Positions 4,800 to 5,615 of a stretch of 5,615 nt of DNA are shown here, one piece after another. Under the pieces are notes generated by a model. It saw only the letters and a list, made by a program, of their open reading frames with translations, was not told the DNA's origin and searched no databases. The translations under genes were made by a program, and so were the position numbers. Origin of the DNA: Desulfobacteraceae bacterium (lineage in GTDB: Bacteria > Desulfobacterota > DSM-4660 > Desulfatiglandales > HGW-15); NCBI GenBank assembly GCA_003819975.1, contig RPPU01000328.1, positions 1 to 5,615 on the forward strand, given 5' to 3'. The stretch's first letter is position 1, and each line of letters begins with the position of its first letter.

Positions 4800-5408
4800 C
4801 TATATTTTCAGTTTCGGCAGGAACCGGCCCGTACTTCTCCGGTAACGTTCATAGGCTTCCCCATATATCATCGTCATTTTTTTCTCTTCTTCCAGGGTAT
4901 GGCCGTATATGACTACCCAGGTGTAGACCAGCAACAGCAGCGTGATGAGGTTGGAAATAATCAGAAAAGTCCCGCCGGCGACGGCAAAGAAGGCCAGATA
5001 AGCGGGGTGCCGGATACGGCCGTAGACCCCGGTCGTGATCAACGGTGGATTTTGATTGGCGGTAAAAGCGGTGCGAATGGATTTCCCGACCGATATCGTA
5101 AAAAGGATATTGAGCAAAAAAGCGAAACACAGGATCATGACCGCCGCGATCTTGACCGCTGCGCAATCCGGTAAAGAGAGCCGCCATACCCAGGCGCGGC
5201 TGTCGTAATGAAAAAAGTATATGAAAATGACCGCCGTCCATCCCATGAATGCCGAACCGAAGAACGGTCCCCATTTGGCGTGTGTGCCGTATTTTTCCCT
5301 GACAGAATGTTCATGTTTTTCTTCAACCTTACCGTAGGTCGAAAAATAATAGATCCAGAAAGCAACGATCCATATCAGAAGAAATATTTGTGTGTAATCA
5401 AATTTCAT
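4800..5408 (-). CDS. ICMT/PEMT-family membrane methyltransferase
   Basis: A 202-residue integral membrane protein of ordinary family length. Hydrophobic segments lie at about 7-23, 52-66, 84-106, 133-150 and 150-168. The SAM-site signature PPLITTGVYGRIRHPAYLAF (121-140, RHPxY) and the C-terminal EEEKKMTMIYGEAYERYRR (173-191, E-x-x-M-x-x-x-YG-x-x-YxxY) are intact. Family members methylate isoprenylated, phospholipid or other small amphipathic substrates at the membrane; the substrate here cannot be read from sequence. No Shine-Dalgarno sequence precedes the ATG at 5408. The gene starts 24 bp after the stop of an MBL-fold gene on the same strand, so it is probably expressed with it. It shares only the core motifs with the ICMT-like protein at 3275-4207 and lacks that protein's C-terminal extension, so the two are distant paralogues. 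Confidence 0.87.
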   Translation of the reverse strand: MKFDYTQIFLLIWIVAFWIYYFSTYGKVEEKHEHSVREKYGTHAKWGPFFGSAFMGWTAVIFIYFFHYDSRAWVWRLSLPDCAAVKIAAVMILCFAFLLNILFTISVGKSIRTAFTANQNPPLITTGVYGRIRHPAYLAFFAVAGGTFLIISNLITLLLLVYTWVVIYGHTLEEEKKMTMIYGEAYERYRRSTGRFLPKLKI

Positions 5409-5426
5409 TATAGTATAGCTTCGGAT

Positions 5427-5435
5427 ATTATATCA
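5427..5435 (-). promoter_or_regulatory. Extended -10-like sequence in front of the membrane methyltransferase
   Basis: The minus strand reads TGATATAAT, matching the extended -10 form TGnTATAAT. Its TGA is the stop codon of the upstream MBL-fold gene. Seventeen bases further upstream there is no recognisable -35. It would place a transcript start about 10-12 bases before the methyltransferase ATG, fitting the missing ribosome binding site (nearly leaderless), but an A/T-rich gap makes such matches easy by chance. Confidence 0.25.
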
Positions 5436-5615
5436 GAATTCAAAAACAGCTCCGGACCGACCGATTTGGACTCGGGCGCCGAATCGCGCTTGCAGCATTT
5501 GCATGGGGCGTTCGCCGGTGCAATGGCAGGGGACAAGCAGTTCGGGGTTCAGGGTTTCCAGTTCGGCCAGAGTGCTTTGAATACGGTGATCGTCGGCGTT
5601 CAGTAAATGAAATCC
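5433..5615 (-). CDS. MBL-fold metallo-hydrolase, C-terminal part (COG1237-like; 5' end outside window)
   Basis: The minus strand is open from the right edge to a TGA at 5435-5433, giving 60 residues. The start of the visible part, GFHLLNADDHRIQSTLAELE, and the following LVPCHCTGERPMQMLQARFG are characteristic of the C-terminal end of the MBL subfamily that includes archaeal MJ0301-type proteins and the COG1237 metal-dependent hydrolases, where PCHCTG carries a metal-ligand histidine (residue 31 of the visible part). The last residues, AVFEF, fit the family's ending. The N-terminal HxHxDH metal site would lie beyond the window. The stop is 24 bp before the membrane methyltransferase on the same strand. 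The substrate is not known; some relatives have been linked to pterin-related ribofuranosyl phosphate chemistry, which I would not extend to this protein. Confidence 0.78.
   Translation of the reverse strand, partial: GFHLLNADDHRIQSTLAELETLNPELLVPCHCTGERPMQMLQARFGARVQIGRSGAVFEF

Noticed and set aside
1..5615. CRISPR array, tRNA, rRNA, insertion sequence or toxin-antitoxin pair
   Set aside because: No repeat-spacer pattern, cloverleaf, transposase motif or paired small toxin/antitoxin genes were seen.
1..5615. A complete, new multi-gene system
   Set aside because: All well-supported genes belong to known broad families, and the only multi-gene oddity (the two-component remnant) looks like decay. 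No shared novel architecture links the genes.

Overview
This 5.6 kb window comes from a bacterial chromosome of roughly 50% GC. The gene families (a flavodoxin-like protein fused to two 4Fe-4S clusters, a TetR regulator beside it, metallo-beta-lactamase-fold hydrolases, and small membrane and soluble methyltransferases) fit an anaerobic Gram-negative of Desulfobacterota type. That placement is an inference from gene content and protein style; there is no marker gene in the window.

Layout, left to right. Positions 1-380 (+) hold the ligand-binding half of a TetR-type regulator whose DNA-binding domain lies outside the window. An intergenic stretch follows with a short palindrome that could be its operator. 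Then come an EFR1-type flavodoxin/ferredoxin fusion (449-1357, +) and a membrane-anchored MBL-fold hydrolase (1485-2423, +). Between those two lie a strong branched-looking stem-loop and a tandem 8-bp repeat. The leaders of the two genes share three collinear blocks of identical sequence. Convergent to them on the minus strand are a possible 45-codon ORF (2426-2563), a class I SAM methyltransferase (2577-3161) and a membrane methyltransferase of the ICMT/PEMT family with an extra C-terminal domain (3275-4207).

Positions 4224-4750 (+) are the wreck of a two-component operon. The last 13 codons of an OmpR-type response regulator overlap (ATGA) the start of a histidine kinase that has lost its dimerisation/phospho-acceptor domain and half its ATPase domain by an in-frame deletion. 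A second ICMT/PEMT-family membrane methyltransferase (4800-5408, -) follows, 24 bp behind the C-terminus of another MBL-fold hydrolase that runs off the right edge (5433-5615, -).

How the genes may work together: TetR, EFR1 and the anchored MBL protein look like one regulated unit on the plus strand. The minus strand carries two methyltransferase units (ICMT-like plus soluble SAM methyltransferase; MBL plus ICMT-like). No substrate can be assigned. I see no complete new defence or mobile system. The most informative oddities are the collapsed two-component operon with its rearrangement junction, the duplicated leaders, and the unrecognised C-terminal domain on the first membrane methyltransferase.
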